Positions 43,313 through 51,411 of a DNA stretch of 64,000 bases are shown piece by piece. Position 1 is the stretch's first letter; every line of letters starts with the position of its first letter. The translations under genes were made by a program, and so were the position numbers. The DNA lies in assembly GCA_937893835.1 (NCBI GenBank), contig CALCSS010000050.1, positions 1 to 64,000 on the forward strand. The letters are read 5' to 3'. The notes beneath the pieces were generated by a model. It was not told the origin of the DNA. It was given only the letters and a program-made list of their open reading frames with translations, and made no database searches. The DNA comes from an uncultured Fidelibacterota bacterium (GTDB lineage Bacteria; Fidelibacterota; Marinisomatia; Marinisomatales; UBA1611).

Positions 43313-43537
43313 AATAATATTTTTCTCAGTTTTATTCTTTCAGCCCTACCCGGACTGATTAATCCATAGACCAAAGCACCAATGTTAACAAAAAAGAATA
43401 CAAGTTTAACAGATATGAGATTAGTCATCACACCTATGAAGACCGAAAATAGTGCAGTTGTGCCTACTAGGCCAAAGTAACCACCGGAATGTGATATTAT
43501 TTGAGTAAGCCATAATATCCTGAGATTCTTTTTTCAT
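43309..43537 (-). pseudogene. Small two-helix membrane protein gene with a one-base frame break
   Basis: Read on the reverse strand, the ATG at 43537 is followed by AAAAAAG (43529-43534 hold six T on the plus strand). The zero frame runs to a stop after about 39 codons. Removing one A gives an open frame of 75 codons whose product has two strong hydrophobic segments (SGGYFGLVGTTALFSVFIGV and KLVFFFVNIGALVYGLI) and a basic tail, and whose TGA stop overlaps the FGGY kinase ATG as ATGA. The length with one extra base (229) is exactly 76 codons plus one. A sequencing or assembly indel in a homopolymer, a true pseudogene, or programmed slippage could explain it. No family is recognised. Confidence 0.6.
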
Positions 43538-43664
43538 TATTTTAAATCACTGAGAGTTAAAGATAGAAATTACTTTCAAAACCTTTTTATACAGGCAAGT
43601 TTTACTTTTAAATTTGAGAGTACATAGAATTAAAAATTAAGCTTTATCATAAAGGAGTACTAAA
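43538..43664. other. Intergenic region between the broken small gene and the ferredoxin
   Basis: The larger gene-free stretch 43313-43664 is mostly taken up by the broken small gene (43309-43537). The remaining 127 bases are AT-rich and divergent. They should hold promoters for both directions, but I see no convincing -35/-10 pair. An AAAGGAG ribosome-binding site precedes the ferredoxin ATG at 43665. Confidence 0.5.
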
Positions 43665-43970
43665 ATGACCTATATTATTTGCGAACCATGTGTTGGGACG
43701 TGCGATACGGCATGTGTTGAAGTTTGCCCAGTTGACTGTATACATGGTCCACATGATAAAACTGGAGCCGGAGCTGAGGCAAAAGTTGATGGATTTGTTC
43801 CTGAGGAAAATGATTCTTTATATATTGATCCCGAAGAGTGTATTGATTGTGGCGCATGTGAGCCTGAGTGTCCTGTTGAGGCAATTTTTGAAGAAAGTGA
43901 AGTACCAGATGAATGGAATAAATATATTAAAGTTAACTATGATTGGTTTGGAAGAGAATATTCTGGCTGA
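43665..43970 (+). CDS. Seven/eight-iron ferredoxin (2[4Fe-4S] type)
   Basis: The 101-residue electron carrier has two cluster-binding regions. The first has CEPCVGTCDTACVEVCPVDC (about 6-25), the second CIDCGACEPECPVEAI (about 62-77). The second motif is a classical C-x2-C-x2-C-x3-C-P. In the first, CxxxxxxC spacing (CEPCVGTCDTACVEVCP) suits a 7Fe or 8Fe ferredoxin of the FdxA type, which often has a 3Fe cluster. It has its own ribosome-binding site and ends before a terminator. Partners are unknown; the neighbouring Mrp ATPase is an iron-sulfur carrier. Confidence 0.92.
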   Translation: MTYIICEPCVGTCDTACVEVCPVDCIHGPHDKTGAGAEAKVDGFVPEENDSLYIDPEECIDCGACEPECPVEAIFEESEVPDEWNKYIKVNYDWFGREYSG

Positions 43971-43992
43971 TAATTTATTTTTTATTAACAAT

Positions 43993-44024
43993 AAAACGGT
44001 TGTCTGTGGGCAGCCGTTTTTTTT
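43993..44024 (+). terminator. Rho-independent terminator after the ferredoxin gene
   Basis: AAAACGGTTG pairs with CAGCCGTTTT (one T-G wobble) around an eight-base loop, followed by four more T residues, making eight T in a row at 44017-44024. It lies 23 bases after the ferredoxin stop and ends 12 bases before the Mrp gene, so Mrp must rely on read-through or a promoter inside this region. Confidence 0.85.
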
Positions 44025-44036
44025 ATACGGAATAAG

Positions 44037-45140
44037 ATGGAAAAAGAACAGGTATTAGAAAAATTAAGATCAATTAAATATCCTGGTTTCAATAGAGATA
44101 TTGTTTCATTTGGTATGGTAAAAGATATCAGTATTCAAGCAAGTGATATAACATTGGAGCTTAACATATCCTCTCAGAATGAGGAGAAGAAAAAATTAGT
44201 TGTTGAAAGTATTAAAAATGAACTTGGGAGCGACTTCACCTCAGTAAAAATAGTGCTTAAAAATGAAGGAATGAAAAGTCCCCCCACTCAGAAATCACCT
44301 CACCCGGTTCCCATATTAGAAAATGTGAAACATGTTATTGCGATAGCAAGTGGAAAAGGTGGAGTCGGGAAGTCAACTATTGCAGCAAATCTGGCCTGTG
44401 CATTATCTAGACAAGGAAAGAAAATTGGTCTTTTGGACCTTGATATCTATGGCCCATCCCTTCCTATTCTCTTAGGTTTAAATGAACAACCCAAGATGAC
44501 TCAAGATAATAAATTGATTCCGCTTGATAAATTTGGAATGAAGGTAATGAGCTTTGGTTTTATCAGTGGGAATGATACTCCCGTCATTTGGAGGGGACCT
44601 TTGGTCTCTAGAATGACAGAACAATTTTTTAGGGATGTAGATTGGGGCGAACTTGACATACTATTGCTAGATCTTCCACCAGGTACTGGTGATATTCAGT
44701 TAACACTGACTCAAAAATTACGCATGACTGGAGCCGTTATTGTCACCACTCCCCAAGATATAGCATTAGCAGATGTTAGGAAAGGTGCTGATATGTTCAG
44801 AAAGGTAAAAACACCGGTCTTAGGTGTTGTAGAGAACATGTCAGGATTGGCGTTGAATGGCAAGGTTAATCCTACAGATTCATTAATAGAAATTAATGGG
44901 AAGATCGTACCGGTTGATTCGGATGGTGTATTTAATCTCAAACTAGATCTTTTTAAAGTAGGTGGAGGTGAACAAGAGAGTAAACGACTTGGTGTCCCGC
45001 TACTTGGTCAAATACCATTTTCTGAAAAGGTCATGTTGTCAACCGATGAGGGAATTCCTATTACGATGGAAGAAAATATTGATGAGATTGGTCAGGTGTA
45101 TATTGATATTGCCACCCAGATTATATCAACTATTGAATAA
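44037..45140 (+). CDS. Mrp/NBP35-family iron-sulfur carrier ATPase
   Basis: Mrp/ApbC proteins carry and transfer [4Fe-4S] clusters and use a deviant Walker A. The 367 residues have an N-terminal MIP18-like (DUF59) domain (about 1-85: VLEKLRSIKYPGFNRDIVSFG), then IAIASGKGGVGKSTIAANLA (about 102-121), DLDIYGPSLP, VIWRGPLVSRMTEQFFRDVDW (within about 184-204), LPPGTGDIQLTL and VENMSGL. The C-terminal Cys-x2-Cys used for cluster binding in many Mrp proteins is missing; after VENMSGL comes LNGKVNPTDSLIEINGK. The enzyme may bind the cluster elsewhere or act differently. Confidence 0.9.
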   Translation: MEKEQVLEKLRSIKYPGFNRDIVSFGMVKDISIQASDITLELNISSQNEEKKKLVVESIKNELGSDFTSVKIVLKNEGMKSPPTQKSPHPVPILENVKHVIAIASGKGGVGKSTIAANLACALSRQGKKIGLLDLDIYGPSLPILLGLNEQPKMTQDNKLIPLDKFGMKVMSFGFISGNDTPVIWRGPLVSRMTEQFFRDVDWGELDILLLDLPPGTGDIQLTLTQKLRMTGAVIVTTPQDIALADVRKGADMFRKVKTPVLGVVENMSGLALNGKVNPTDSLIEINGKIVPVDSDGVFNLKLDLFKVGGGEQESKRLGVPLLGQIPFSEKVMLSTDEGIPITMEENIDEIGQVYIDIATQIISTIE

Positions 45141-45295
45141 ATCAACATGGAACTTTACACTAAAGAGCTTGTTAATAGATAAATAATAAATTTACCTGAG
45201 ATCTATCTGGGTTGTATTGCCTGTAAGCCGGAAGTAATTTCGCCCGCCTTTTCCCCAGTATCACTATGCAAGAACCAATTAAAGAGAAGGTCCTA
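45141..45295 (+). other. Untranslated leader before uppS
   Basis: This 155-base region lies between the Mrp gene and the chosen uppS start and codes for nothing I can support. It contains CTGGG at 45207-45211 and CCCAG at 45254-45258, which could close a 40-base stem-loop, and a small internal CGGAA/TTTCG pairing near 45229-45242. It probably holds the promoter of the long envelope operon. Confidence 0.35.
45284..45290 (+). promoter_or_regulatory. Ribosome-binding site that decides the uppS start
   Basis: GAGAAGG lies five bases before the ATG at 45296. The alternative ATG at 45266 has no such site and would add ten residues not seen at the family's usual N-terminus. Confidence 0.6.
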
Positions 45296-46015
45296 ATGGA
45301 CCACATACCAAAACATATAGCCATAATTATGGATGGCAATGGTCGCTGGGCTAAAGCAAGGTCCCTACCCAGAATTTCAGGGCACAAGGAAGGAATCAAT
45401 TCTGTTAGAGAAATAACGAGAGTTTGTGGTGAAATTGGTGTAAGACATTTAACACTATATACTTTTTCCACAGAGAATTGGAAAAGACCATCATCAGAGG
45501 TCAGTGCGTTGATGCATCTTTTGCTTAAAACAATAAAAGAAGAGATTGAAGAACTTCATAGAGAAGAAGTAAGATTTACAATTATTGGTGATCTAGATAC
45601 AATCCCATCTAGAACTGCAAAGGGCCTTATGGAGGGTGTTAAAATGACAGAGAAAAATACTGGTTTGAATTTAAATCTGGCCTTGAACTACGGTAGCCGC
45701 CAGGAAATCATAAAGGCCATTAAAAATTTGGCGCTTAAGGTTCAATCGGGTGATTTGAACCCGGCCAATATTGACATTAACCTGCTAAGCGATTGTCTTT
45801 ATACAAGAGATATACCCGACCCAGATCTTTTGATTAGAACCAGTGGAGAATGCAGACTTAGTAATTTTTTACTCTGGCAAATTGCTTATACAGAGATTTT
45901 TATGACAGAATTATTTTGGCCTGAATTTCGTGAAAAACAATTAATGGATGCTATTCTCGATTTTCAATCAAGGGAACGTCGATTTGGAAATGTTGGACAA
46001 AAGATTCAAAATTGA
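45296..46015 (+). CDS. uppS: Undecaprenyl diphosphate synthase
   Basis: UppS elongates farnesyl diphosphate with eight isoprene units to the C55 lipid carrier for peptidoglycan and O-antigen. From ATG 45296 (239 residues) it starts MDHIPKHIAIIMDGNGRWAK, with the catalytic Asp in MDGNGRW, then RISGHKEGINSVREI, TLYTFSTENWKRP (about 62-74) and the C-terminal RTSGECRLSNFLLWQIAYTE (about 186-205). All substrate-binding residues of the cis-prenyltransferase family appear present. It opens the envelope operon and overlaps nothing; bamA begins two bases after its stop. Confidence 0.96.
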   Translation: MDHIPKHIAIIMDGNGRWAKARSLPRISGHKEGINSVREITRVCGEIGVRHLTLYTFSTENWKRPSSEVSALMHLLLKTIKEEIEELHREEVRFTIIGDLDTIPSRTAKGLMEGVKMTEKNTGLNLNLALNYGSRQEIIKAIKNLALKVQSGDLNPANIDINLLSDCLYTRDIPDPDLLIRTSGECRLSNFLLWQIAYTEIFMTELFWPEFREKQLMDAILDFQSRERRFGNVGQKIQN

Positions 46016-46017
46016 TA

Positions 46018-48441
46018 ATGAGACGTTTTCTAATATTTATTTGTTTTTTTTCTCTCACATATTCTCAATATGAGAAAGACGAGATTAAAATTGCAAGCGT
46101 AAGTGTAAAAGGGCACTTGGTGACCTCAGAGAAGACCATCATTTTCACTGCAGGTCTAAGAGAGGGACAGACCATCACCACTGCTGATTTTCCTAGGGCA
46201 ATAAAACGTCTCTGGCAATTGGGACTTTTTCAAGATGTACAAATACATTATGATGAGGAGACTGAAGATGGTTTATCCATGGTCATTGAAGTAAAAGAAA
46301 ACTTCATCCTTGGGGATGTATTATATGAAGGCAATAAAAAAATAAAAGATAGAAAGTTTAATGATGAGATCAGCCTATCGACAGGTCAGAGAATAAAGCC
46401 CAACACTGTTCATCACACTGAAGAGTCCATCCGAAAGCTATATGCTGAAAAAGGATATCTAAATGTAACCATAGATTCTGAACTCTCTCTTCCAAAGGAG
46501 GATTTGAAATTATTTGGAGGGAAAGGTAAAGACCTCATAAGAGACCTTACTTTCAATATTGAAGAGAATAGAAAGGTCAAAATTGGGAAAATTCTTATTG
46601 ATGGTAATGAATCTATTTCTGATTTTCGTTTACGATGGGAAATGAAAGAGACAAAGCAACAACCATGGTTTTTGTTTTGGAGATCAACCTTTGATAAGAA
46701 AAAATTTGATGATGACAAAGATCTTTTATCCACCTACTATCGTAATAAAGGTTACAGAGATTTTAGTATAATTAGTGACTCCATAGAATACTCTACAAAT
46801 GGAAAAAAAATGAATATTATTCTAAATGTAGATGAAGGGCCACAATATAAATATCGAAATTTTTCATGGGAGGGTATGACATTATTTGATCAAGAAATAC
46901 TTGAGCGTGCTCTTGCTCTGGAAAAAAGCGAGAGGTATAGCGATGAAGACTTTAACATGGCTGTATTCTCACGAGTCCAAGGACTCTATTTGGATCGTGG
47001 ATATATCTACAGCAGAGTTGACCCCAAGATCACTCCTGTAGGAGAAGACTCCTTGGACATACACTTTATGATTACTGAAAATCATAAAGTGTATATTAAT
47101 AATATTTCGATTTTAGGCAATACTCGAACACGTGAGAATGTGATTCGTAGACAGTTAAGAGTATTCCCGGGTGATGTATACAATCAAGATTTGATTGCAC
47201 GCAGTTACCGCGAGGTTATGATGCTAAACTTCTTTGCAAATGCCGCACCTAATATTGTACCTGTATCTGAAGATAAGATAGATATTGAATTTACCGTTGA
47301 AGAAAAACCAGCCGGTCAGGCTAGTGCTAATATGGGCTATTCCCAATACTATGGACTAACCGGTGGAGGTGGATTATCCTTACCTAATTTCAGAGGTAAA
47401 GGACAAAGCTTCAGCTTTAGTTATAATGAAGGTGTGAGTAGCGGAGGTCAAAACTCCTATATGTATCAAGGGTATAATGTAGATAGGCCAAAAACTAGGA
47501 GAGCATCCATTAGCTTTACCGATCCAATGGTAAATGATACAAAAAATCTCGTAGGTGCATCGCTGGGATATGATATGCGAGGCGGAGGTTCTGCAATGTA
47601 TTATTCTCCCTTAGAGACCACTAGTACATACGGGAGTATTATGTGGGGGCGAATTTTCAAATGGCCAGATGATTATTTTAGAGGAACCTGGAGGTTTATG
47701 GTTCGTAGAAGGGAATATTCAGGTAGTGAAGAGGACCTAGAAAAATATGCTGGTGGTAAAACACAAACCGATGGGATAAGTTTTGTCCAGACCATTCGAA
47801 GAGATAGCAGAGACCATCCAGAGTTTCCAACCATAGGATCTCATTTTTCACTTAATTCTACTCTATCCGGATGGGTCTTAGGTGGGCAAGAAAATTTTCA
47901 TAAACATATTTTAAATTTGGAATGGTATACACCAACCTTCTGGAAATTTGTATTAATGAATTCCATGAAAATTGGTATTGTGAAAGAACTTCCATCTCAA
48001 GATGGCAGTTCTTCATATATACCTTATTATGACCGCTTTATTATGGGAGGCAATGGCATACCATATGGTAATCCTTTAAGAGGATATGATGATAATCGAG
48101 TAGGTCCAGTCACATATAGCGGGAATCCGATTGGTGGGAATGCAATGGTTAAATTTGGTGCAGAATTTCGAGTGCCATTCGCAGAAAATCCTGTAGTTTA
48201 TGGTCTTATATTTGCCGAAATGGGCAATGTTTGGTCTTCTGGTGATTTAATGGAAAGATTAAGTCTTCCAAGAAATGGGCCATTGGACCTAAAGAGATCA
48301 TTAGGTGCAGGGATTCGCTTTTTTATGCCTATGATAGGCATGTTGGGTTTTGACATTGGATATGGATTTGATAGAGTAGACCAAGATGGGGAATTAAAAC
48401 CTGCTTGGAAAACAACTCTCACATTCGGCCAACAATTTTAA
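46018..48441 (+). CDS. bamA: Outer membrane protein assembly factor BamA
   Basis: BamA inserts beta-barrel proteins into the outer membrane. The 807 residues begin with a signal peptide (MRRFLIFICFFSLTYSQ), then five POTRA domains (about 22-410), each with the beta-alpha-alpha-beta-beta pattern (for example IKRLWQLGLFQDVQIHYDEE, EESIRKLYAEKGYLNVTID). The 16-strand barrel follows from about 420, ending in the aromatic C-terminal motif TLTFGQQF, which is recognised by the BAM machine itself. The barrel holds the VRGF-like motif as LRGYDDNRVGP (about 682-692). ATG 46018 is used; TTG at 46012 is not needed. Confidence 0.97.
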   Translation: MRRFLIFICFFSLTYSQYEKDEIKIASVSVKGHLVTSEKTIIFTAGLREGQTITTADFPRAIKRLWQLGLFQDVQIHYDEETEDGLSMVIEVKENFILGDVLYEGNKKIKDRKFNDEISLSTGQRIKPNTVHHTEESIRKLYAEKGYLNVTIDSELSLPKEDLKLFGGKGKDLIRDLTFNIEENRKVKIGKILIDGNESISDFRLRWEMKETKQQPWFLFWRSTFDKKKFDDDKDLLSTYYRNKGYRDFSIISDSIEYSTNGKKMNIILNVDEGPQYKYRNFSWEGMTLFDQEILERALALEKSERYSDEDFNMAVFSRVQGLYLDRGYIYSRVDPKITPVGEDSLDIHFMITENHKVYINNISILGNTRTRENVIRRQLRVFPGDVYNQDLIARSYREVMMLNFFANAAPNIVPVSEDKIDIEFTVEEKPAGQASANMGYSQYYGLTGGGGLSLPNFRGKGQSFSFSYNEGVSSGGQNSYMYQGYNVDRPKTRRASISFTDPMVNDTKNLVGASLGYDMRGGGSAMYYSPLETTSTYGSIMWGRIFKWPDDYFRGTWRFMVRRREYSGSEEDLEKYAGGKTQTDGISFVQTIRRDSRDHPEFPTIGSHFSLNSTLSGWVLGGQENFHKHILNLEWYTPTFWKFVLMNSMKIGIVKELPSQDGSSSYIPYYDRFIMGGNGIPYGNPLRGYDDNRVGPVTYSGNPIGGNAMVKFGAEFRVPFAENPVVYGLIFAEMGNVWSSGDLMERLSLPRNGPLDLKRSLGAGIRFFMPMIGMLGFDIGYGFDRVDQDGELKPAWKTTLTFGQQF

Positions 48442-48457
48442 AAACAAGGAGTAAACT

Positions 48458-48985
48458 GTGAAAAAATCCTCTCGGAATATATTATTCACTACAATCTTTT
48501 TTGGTATGGTGACACTTAGTTTTGCCCAGTTGAAGATTGGTTACATACAATCAGAAAGAATTCGTACAGAATATGAAGAATTCACTGAAGCAGAATCTCA
48601 ACTTCAGATGGAGTATCAAAAGGTACAAGTTGAGTATGAAAAAATGATCATGCAGTTGGATAGTTTAAATAAAGATTATGAAGTGAAACGTCTTATGGCA
48701 CTAGATAAGGGTGAGAGTATCAAACAACAGATCATTCAAATGGAACGAGGCATTCAAAACTATCAAGCTGAAAAAGTTGGTCCTCAAGGAGAGCTGATGA
48801 AAAAATCAGCTCAAATGGAATATGAAATTTTAGGAAAAGTAAGAGAAGCAGTGCGTAAAGTGGCCATAGATAAGGGCTTTGACTACATTATGGATTCAAG
48901 TATGGGATTGTTATATGCAAAACCAAATTATGACGTGACTGATGATGTATTACATGAATTACGCAATCTAAAAGCAGAAAAATAA
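48458..48985 (+). CDS. ompH: OmpH/Skp-family periplasmic chaperone
   Basis: Skp-type chaperones hold unfolded outer-membrane proteins in the periplasm and deliver them to BamA. The 175 residues begin at GTG after an AAGGAG site. They have a signal peptide (about 6-23, NILFTTIFFGMVTLSFAQ), the N-terminal strand LKIGYIQSERIRTEYEEF, and two long helices (about 40-130) with heptad-like Glu/Lys/Gln spacing that form the chaperone arms, and a C-terminal beta-strand with GFDYIMDSSMGLLYA. It follows bamA by 16 bases, a conserved order. Confidence 0.93.
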   Translation: MKKSSRNILFTTIFFGMVTLSFAQLKIGYIQSERIRTEYEEFTEAESQLQMEYQKVQVEYEKMIMQLDSLNKDYEVKRLMALDKGESIKQQIIQMERGIQNYQAEKVGPQGELMKKSAQMEYEILGKVREAVRKVAIDKGFDYIMDSSMGLLYAKPNYDVTDDVLHELRNLKAEK

Positions 48986-48986
48986 A

Positions 48987-49991
48987 TTGAAACTCACTCT
49001 CAGTGAGATTGCAAAACATTTAGAAGGAGATATTGTTGGTGACTCCTCATGTTTGATTTCAGGTGTTTCGGAAATTCAAAATTCAAAACCTAATACCATC
49101 ACCTTTTTAGGTAATCCATTATATAGTAAATACTTAAAGAATACCAACGCCGCAGCTATCATAGTAAGCGACAGTACTTTGTTGAGTGGTAGAAATGGAA
49201 TTGTTGTAAAAAATCCTCAATTATCGATGTCAAGAACACTGGGTCTTTTTACAGAAAAAAATGAAAAAAGACCATCAATACATCCCAGATCAGTGATTTC
49301 AAAGAATTCGAATATTGGCAAAGATGTTAACATTGATGCAGGAGCCATTATAAATGATGAGGTTAGTATTGGCGAGGGAAGTTCTATTGGGGCAAATTGT
49401 GTTATCGGTTCAAATACGGCTATTGGGAAAAATTGTATTATATCAGCTAATGTTTGTTTATATGAATCAATTGTCTTGGGTGATAACGTTATTGTACATA
49501 GTGGGACCATTATAGGTTGTGATGGTTTTGGATATGTGACTGTAAATGAAATACATGAAAAAATACCACAAACAGGTAATGTGATCATTGGTGATGATGT
49601 AGAAATTGGATCTAATTGTGCCATTGACAGAGCAACAATTGGAAGTACCATTATTGGTGAAATGACAAAGATCGATAATTTGGTTCATATTGCTCATAAT
49701 GTTAAGATAGGTAAAGGATGTCTTTTAACTGCAGGATTTGCAATTGCCGGTAGTTCAGAGGTTGGCGATTTTTGTACATTTGCTGGGCAGGTTGGAGTGG
49801 CACCACATTTGAAAATAGGTGATAGATCCATTGTTGCAGCAAAGTCAGGTGTAACAAAATCATTAAAAGGTGATAAGGTGTATGCAGGGTTTCCAGCAAG
49901 AGAAATAAAAGAGCACAACAGAAGACTTGCGTTGATCAATGAGATTGAAAAATTGCGTGATAAATTGATTAAAATAAATAGAGTTGATTAA
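48987..49991 (+). CDS. lpxD: UDP-3-O-acylglucosamine N-acyltransferase
   Basis: LpxD adds the N-linked 3-hydroxyacyl chain in the third step of lipid A synthesis. The 334-residue protein starts at TTG (48987) one base after ompH. The N-terminal uridine-binding domain (about 1-95: EIAKHLEGDIVGDSSCLISG, TITFLGNPLYSKYL) is followed by left-handed beta-helix hexapeptide repeats (about 100-290), with the conserved LVHIAHNVKIG (about 230-240, catalytic His) and IAGSSEVGDFCTFAGQVGVA. Length is normal. It belongs to the compact lpxD-lpxC-fabZ-lpxA block. Confidence 0.96.
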   Translation: MKLTLSEIAKHLEGDIVGDSSCLISGVSEIQNSKPNTITFLGNPLYSKYLKNTNAAAIIVSDSTLLSGRNGIVVKNPQLSMSRTLGLFTEKNEKRPSIHPRSVISKNSNIGKDVNIDAGAIINDEVSIGEGSSIGANCVIGSNTAIGKNCIISANVCLYESIVLGDNVIVHSGTIIGCDGFGYVTVNEIHEKIPQTGNVIIGDDVEIGSNCAIDRATIGSTIIGEMTKIDNLVHIAHNVKIGKGCLLTAGFAIAGSSEVGDFCTFAGQVGVAPHLKIGDRSIVAAKSGVTKSLKGDKVYAGFPAREIKEHNRRLALINEIEKLRDKLIKINRVD

Positions 49992-49999
49992 ATTATAAA

Positions 50000-50953
50000 A
50001 TGGAAAGAAAACAAAGAACGATCAGAACCTCACAGTCCTGCCAAGGCGTTGGTTTGCATACAGGGGTGAAAACTGTGATCACATTCCATCCCGCACCCGA
50101 AAATTCGGGGATTCGTTTCATTAGATCTGATATTACAGACTGTACTGAGATAAAAGCTGACATAGATCACGTTGTAGATATTTCACGTGGCACTACAATA
50201 GAAGAAAATGATGTCAGAATTCATACTGTAGAGCATGCGCTTGCAGCTGTGAGTGGATTAAGGCTAGACAATATCTTAATTGAGCTTACTGGTAAAGAGC
50301 CACCTGTTATGGATGGAAGCGCAAAAGATTTTGTTGAATGTTTAATAAAGGCTGGTATACGCGTTCAAAATAAAGAGCGAAAGGTTTTAGAAATAACGCG
50401 TGCTGTAAACTATACAAATTCATATAGAGATATTGATATCCACGTGATTCCCTCTGATAGATTTAGAATCACATTTATGGTTGAATATAATCTTTCAGCT
50501 CTTGGAACTCAGTACGAGGCAATTTACAATATGGAAGAAGATTTTGCCTTTGAGGTCGCACCAGCAAGAACTTTTTGTTTCTTGAGTGAGGTGGAGATGC
50601 TGAAGGAGAGAGGTCTGATTAAGGGTGGTGGTCTAGACAATGCAGTTGTGATAGTTGATAAGGAAATTGATTCCATTGAAATGGATAGATTGAAACTGTT
50701 ATTTGGTATTGAGCATAATATAATTCAAGGGGCTAATGGGATATTGAATGGCAAGGTGCTAAGATTTAAGAATGAGCCAGTCCGACATAAGACCTTGGAT
50801 CTTATTGGAGATCTCGCCCTTCTTGGTGTCCCCATCAGGGGCCACGTCACAGCAGCAAGAGCAGGACATGCAAGCAATGTTGAATTTGTAAAAAAATTAA
50901 AAAAACAATATTCTAAGGAATTAAAAATATTATGGACAGACAAAGATGAATGA
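50000..50953 (+). CDS. lpxC: UDP-3-O-acyl-GlcNAc deacetylase
   Basis: LpxC carries out the committed, zinc-dependent deacetylation in lipid A synthesis. The 317 residues show TIRTSQSCQGVGLHTGVKTV (about 7-26), the zinc motif HTVEHALAAVSGL (His75 and His79), PPVMDGSAKDFVECL, and near the C-terminus RHKTLDLIGDLALLG (His263, Asp267) and IRGHVTAARAGHASN with another catalytic His. Unlike many FCB bacteria, where lpxC and fabZ are fused, here the two are separate genes overlapping by eight bases. Confidence 0.96.
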   Translation: MERKQRTIRTSQSCQGVGLHTGVKTVITFHPAPENSGIRFIRSDITDCTEIKADIDHVVDISRGTTIEENDVRIHTVEHALAAVSGLRLDNILIELTGKEPPVMDGSAKDFVECLIKAGIRVQNKERKVLEITRAVNYTNSYRDIDIHVIPSDRFRITFMVEYNLSALGTQYEAIYNMEEDFAFEVAPARTFCFLSEVEMLKERGLIKGGGLDNAVVIVDKEIDSIEMDRLKLLFGIEHNIIQGANGILNGKVLRFKNEPVRHKTLDLIGDLALLGVPIRGHVTAARAGHASNVEFVKKLKKQYSKELKILWTDKDE

Positions 50954-51410
50954 TTTATTGGAAAAAACAAAGTTTGATATAAATGACATAATAAAAATCT
51001 TACCACATAGATATCCGTTTATTTTAATTGATAAGATTGAAATCACTGATCCAGGAAAATCTCTGATTGCCTTAAAAAATGTGACAATTAATGAACCATT
51101 TTTTCAAGGTCATTTTCCAGGTCAGCCCATTTTCCCTGGAGTACTTTCTTTAGAGGTCTTATGTCAAGCGGGATCTTTTTTAATGTTGAATCAAGTTGAT
51201 GACCCTCTAGAAAAGAATATGTTTTTCACGACAGTTGAAAAAACAAAATTCAAACGACCAATAGTACCTGGGGACCAATTGAAGATAGAGGTTGAGCTTG
51301 TTAAAAAGAAACTTAATCTATGCAAATTCCACGGGAAATGTAGTATTGATGATAAACTTGCTGTTGATGCCTTTTTTTCAGCTAATTTGGTAGATAGAGC
51401 AAGAGAATAA
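50946..51410 (+). CDS. fabZ: 3-hydroxyacyl-ACP dehydratase
   Basis: FabZ dehydrates 3-hydroxyacyl-ACP of all lengths in fatty acid elongation and competes with LpxA and LpxD for their substrate. The 154 residues have ILPHRYPFILIDKIEI (about 18-33), NEPFFQGHFPGQPIFPGVLS (about 50-69) with catalytic His56, and LEVLCQAGSF with Glu70. It overlaps lpxC by eight bases. A different dehydratase, FabA, is encoded at 14495. Its stop TAA lies one base before the probable AUU start of lpxA. Confidence 0.95.
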   Translation: MNDLLEKTKFDINDIIKILPHRYPFILIDKIEITDPGKSLIALKNVTINEPFFQGHFPGQPIFPGVLSLEVLCQAGSFLMLNQVDDPLEKNMFFTTVEKTKFKRPIVPGDQLKIEVELVKKKLNLCKFHGKCSIDDKLAVDAFFSANLVDRARE

Positions 51411-51411
51411 T

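Noticed and set aside
43690..44058. 122-codon plus-strand frame overlapping the ferredoxin
   Set aside because: The ferredoxin frame has complete cluster motifs and a ribosome-binding site; this frame also runs through the terminator.
45142..45295. Small peptide frame MELYTKELVNR and following codons
   Set aside because: It stops after 11 codons and the continuation has no start; treated as leader sequence.
45172..45471. 99-codon minus-strand frame over the uppS leader
   Set aside because: It is mostly antisense to the conserved N-terminus of UppS and lacks recognisable features.
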